DNA of 5,930 nt, taken from Galactobacter sp. (GTDB lineage Bacteria > Actinomycetota > Actinomycetes > Actinomycetales > Micrococcaceae). The position numbers were made by a program, and so were the translations under genes. This document shows, in pieces, positions 5,282 through 5,930 of the stretch. The notes below the pieces were generated by a model that saw only the letters and a program-made list of their open reading frames with translations, was not told the origin of the DNA and searched no databases. Position 1 is the first letter of the stretch, and every line of letters begins with the position of its first letter. Location of the stretch: assembly GCA_022712075.1 (NCBI GenBank), contig JALAHE010000096.1, forward strand, positions 1 to 5,930, read 5' to 3'.

Positions 5282-5311
5282 GGGCCCGAAGGGCTCGTGC
5301 GTCCCGGGCCC
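5282..5311. repeat. inverted repeat upstream of the YCII gene
   Basis: GGGCCCG (5282-5288) and CGGGCCC (5305-5311) form 7-bp arms around a 16-base loop, 30 bases upstream of ATG 5252. It may fold in the leader of the YCII transcript. The G+C-only arms make chance occurrence quite possible. Confidence 0.25.
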
Positions 5312-5335
5312 TTGGCTTGGCCCCATCCTGGCGCG

Positions 5336-5370
5336 CGCGGCGGCCCAGCGGAAGGGGAAACGCCGCCGCG
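5336..5370 (-). terminator. candidate terminator after the 145-residue protein gene
   Basis: CGCGGCGGC (5336-5344) and GCCGCCGCG (5362-5370) form perfect 9-bp arms around a 17-base loop, beginning 37 bases past the stop codon at 5410-5408. The hairpin sits in the 155-base gap before the YCII gene and would separate the two same-strand genes into different transcripts. The loop is long and no T-run follows, so the call is tentative. Confidence 0.4.
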
Positions 5371-5407
5371 ACCGACGGAAGGGGGCGCAGGAAGGGGCCC
5401 CAGCCGG

Positions 5408-5845
5408 CTACGCGAAGGCCGGGTTCCTGAACAGGTAGATCCCCACCGTCACGCCGCTCACGGCAGTGTCCTCGCCGGAGACGAACACGCGCGAGGAACT
5501 CGACTGCCCCGTCACCTGGTAGACGTATCCGACGTGCTCCAGCCGCCAGCCGAGCGCCTCGATCTGGCCCAGCGTGGTCGCGGCGCTCGTGACCTGGCCG
5601 CTCGCGGCGTAGCGGCGATCGCCAAACATGGCGTCGCGCTCCTGGGCGTTGACCGCGAGCTGCACCTCGTAGAAGCGCTCCCCCGCTGCCAGCGCGGCCT
5701 CGGCACCGCCCACGGGCGTGGCGAGCCACTGCTGCCGGACGCGCTCGTTGTTCGCCTCCTGGCGGCGCAGCGCCTCGAGGCGGTCCTCCTCGGCGCGGGC
5801 CGCCGCCGCGGCCGCCTTCTCTTCCTCGCTCTTGAACAGCCCCAC
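5408..5845 (-). CDS. uncharacterised protein with Ala-rich charged N-terminal helix
   Basis: I cannot place this 145-residue protein in a named family. Residues 1-40 form a long charged helix, MGLFKSEEEK followed by AAAAAARAEEDRLEALRRQE, probably coiled-coil. A compact domain follows: AGERFYEVQLAVNAQERDAMFGDRRYA (54-80), then TLGQIEALGWRLEHVGYVYQVTG (91-113) and SSRVFVSGEDTAVSGVTVGIYLFRN (117-141). The alternation of strands and one helix, with many conserved-looking Gly and aromatic residues, suggests a small alpha/beta domain. There is no signal peptide or membrane segment. GTG 5845 has GAGG at 5852-5855 with 6-base spacing and a second GGGGAGG at 5857-5863. Upstream lies a 22-bp palindrome that may control it. 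It is followed by a 155-base gap, so it is probably its own unit. A membrane-edge or scaffold role would be guesswork. Confidence 0.8.
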   Translation of the reverse strand: MGLFKSEEEKAAAAAARAEEDRLEALRRQEANNERVRQQWLATPVGGAEAALAAGERFYEVQLAVNAQERDAMFGDRRYAASGQVTSAATTLGQIEALGWRLEHVGYVYQVTGQSSSSRVFVSGEDTAVSGVTVGIYLFRNPAFA

Positions 5846-5863
5846 GGTGTACCTCGCCTCCCC

Positions 5864-5885
5864 GTGCGCCGCGCACGCGGCGCAC
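5864..5885. promoter_or_regulatory. 22-bp palindrome abutting the ribosome-binding region of the last gene
   Basis: GTGCGCCGCG (5864-5873) and CGCGGCGCAC (5876-5885) are perfect 10-bp inverted arms around a central CA. The palindrome ends directly against GGGGAGG (5857-5863), 18 bases before GTG 5845. It could be an operator, a 5'-leader hairpin limiting ribosome access, or the terminator of a gene beyond the right edge. Confidence 0.5.
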
Positions 5886-5930
5886 TCAACGTTCCCACCC
5901 GGCGTCGTGCACCGGACCCGAGCTCAGAGC

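Noticed and set aside
5887..5900. GGGAACGTTG on the minus strand as an ECF/SigR-type -35 element for the last gene
   Set aside because: No matching -10 element (GTT or CGTT) is found at the required 16-19 base spacing; the sequence there is the palindrome.
1..5930. Mobile element, CRISPR, tRNA or defence system
   Set aside because: No transposase, integrase, direct-repeat array, clover-leaf sequence, nuclease or restriction-type domain is visible, and base composition is even across the window.

Overview
The window is about 70% G+C. Its codons end mostly in G or C, GTG is used as a start several times, and two genes look as if they begin at or next to their transcription start. Together this suggests a high-G+C actinomycete (Actinomycetota, perhaps Micrococcales; the genus is not readable from the sequence). 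It reads as ordinary chromosome. I see no rRNA or tRNA gene, CRISPR array, insertion sequence, phage gene or toxin-antitoxin pair. No stretch over 300 bases lacks a gene.

Layout from left to right. A possible tail of an upstream gene ends at 85. Two plus-strand genes follow: an AHSA1-type SRPBCC domain protein (125-571) and a class I SAM-dependent methyltransferase (689-1510). They converge on a minus-strand group that reads leftward from 4097: a thiolase (4097-2949), a DapA/NAL-family aldolase (2908-2006) and a small uncharacterised protein (2009-1533). The last two overlap by four bases (GTGA). A 211-base divergent intergenic region (4098-4308) separates the thiolase from a GNAT acetyltransferase on the plus strand (4309-4884). 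That gene meets a YCII/DGPF-like protein (5252-4881, minus) tail to tail, with interlocked stop codons. A second uncharacterised protein with an Ala-rich charged N-terminus (5845-5408, minus) closes the window.

How the genes may work together. The thiolase, aldolase and small protein are the only convincing operon, and suggest a catabolic or acyl-CoA module built on carbon-carbon bond cleavage or formation. The aldolase has the Schiff-base Lys and catalytic Tyr of its superfamily. It lacks the Arg that binds aspartate semialdehyde in true dihydrodipicolinate synthase, so it is probably not a lysine-biosynthesis enzyme. The other genes look like independent single-gene units.

The most distinctive structure lies at gene ends. 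Both convergent junctions place their two stop codons inside a perfect inverted repeat: 11-bp arms at 1505-1538 and a 16-bp palindrome at 4875-4890. In each pair both genes therefore finish on the same codons. A third strong palindrome (10-bp arms, 5864-5885) sits directly upstream of the ribosome-binding region of the last gene. I found no evidence of a wholly new multi-gene system. The best leads are the thiolase/aldolase/unknown operon, the palindromic convergent ends and the palindrome at 5864-5885.
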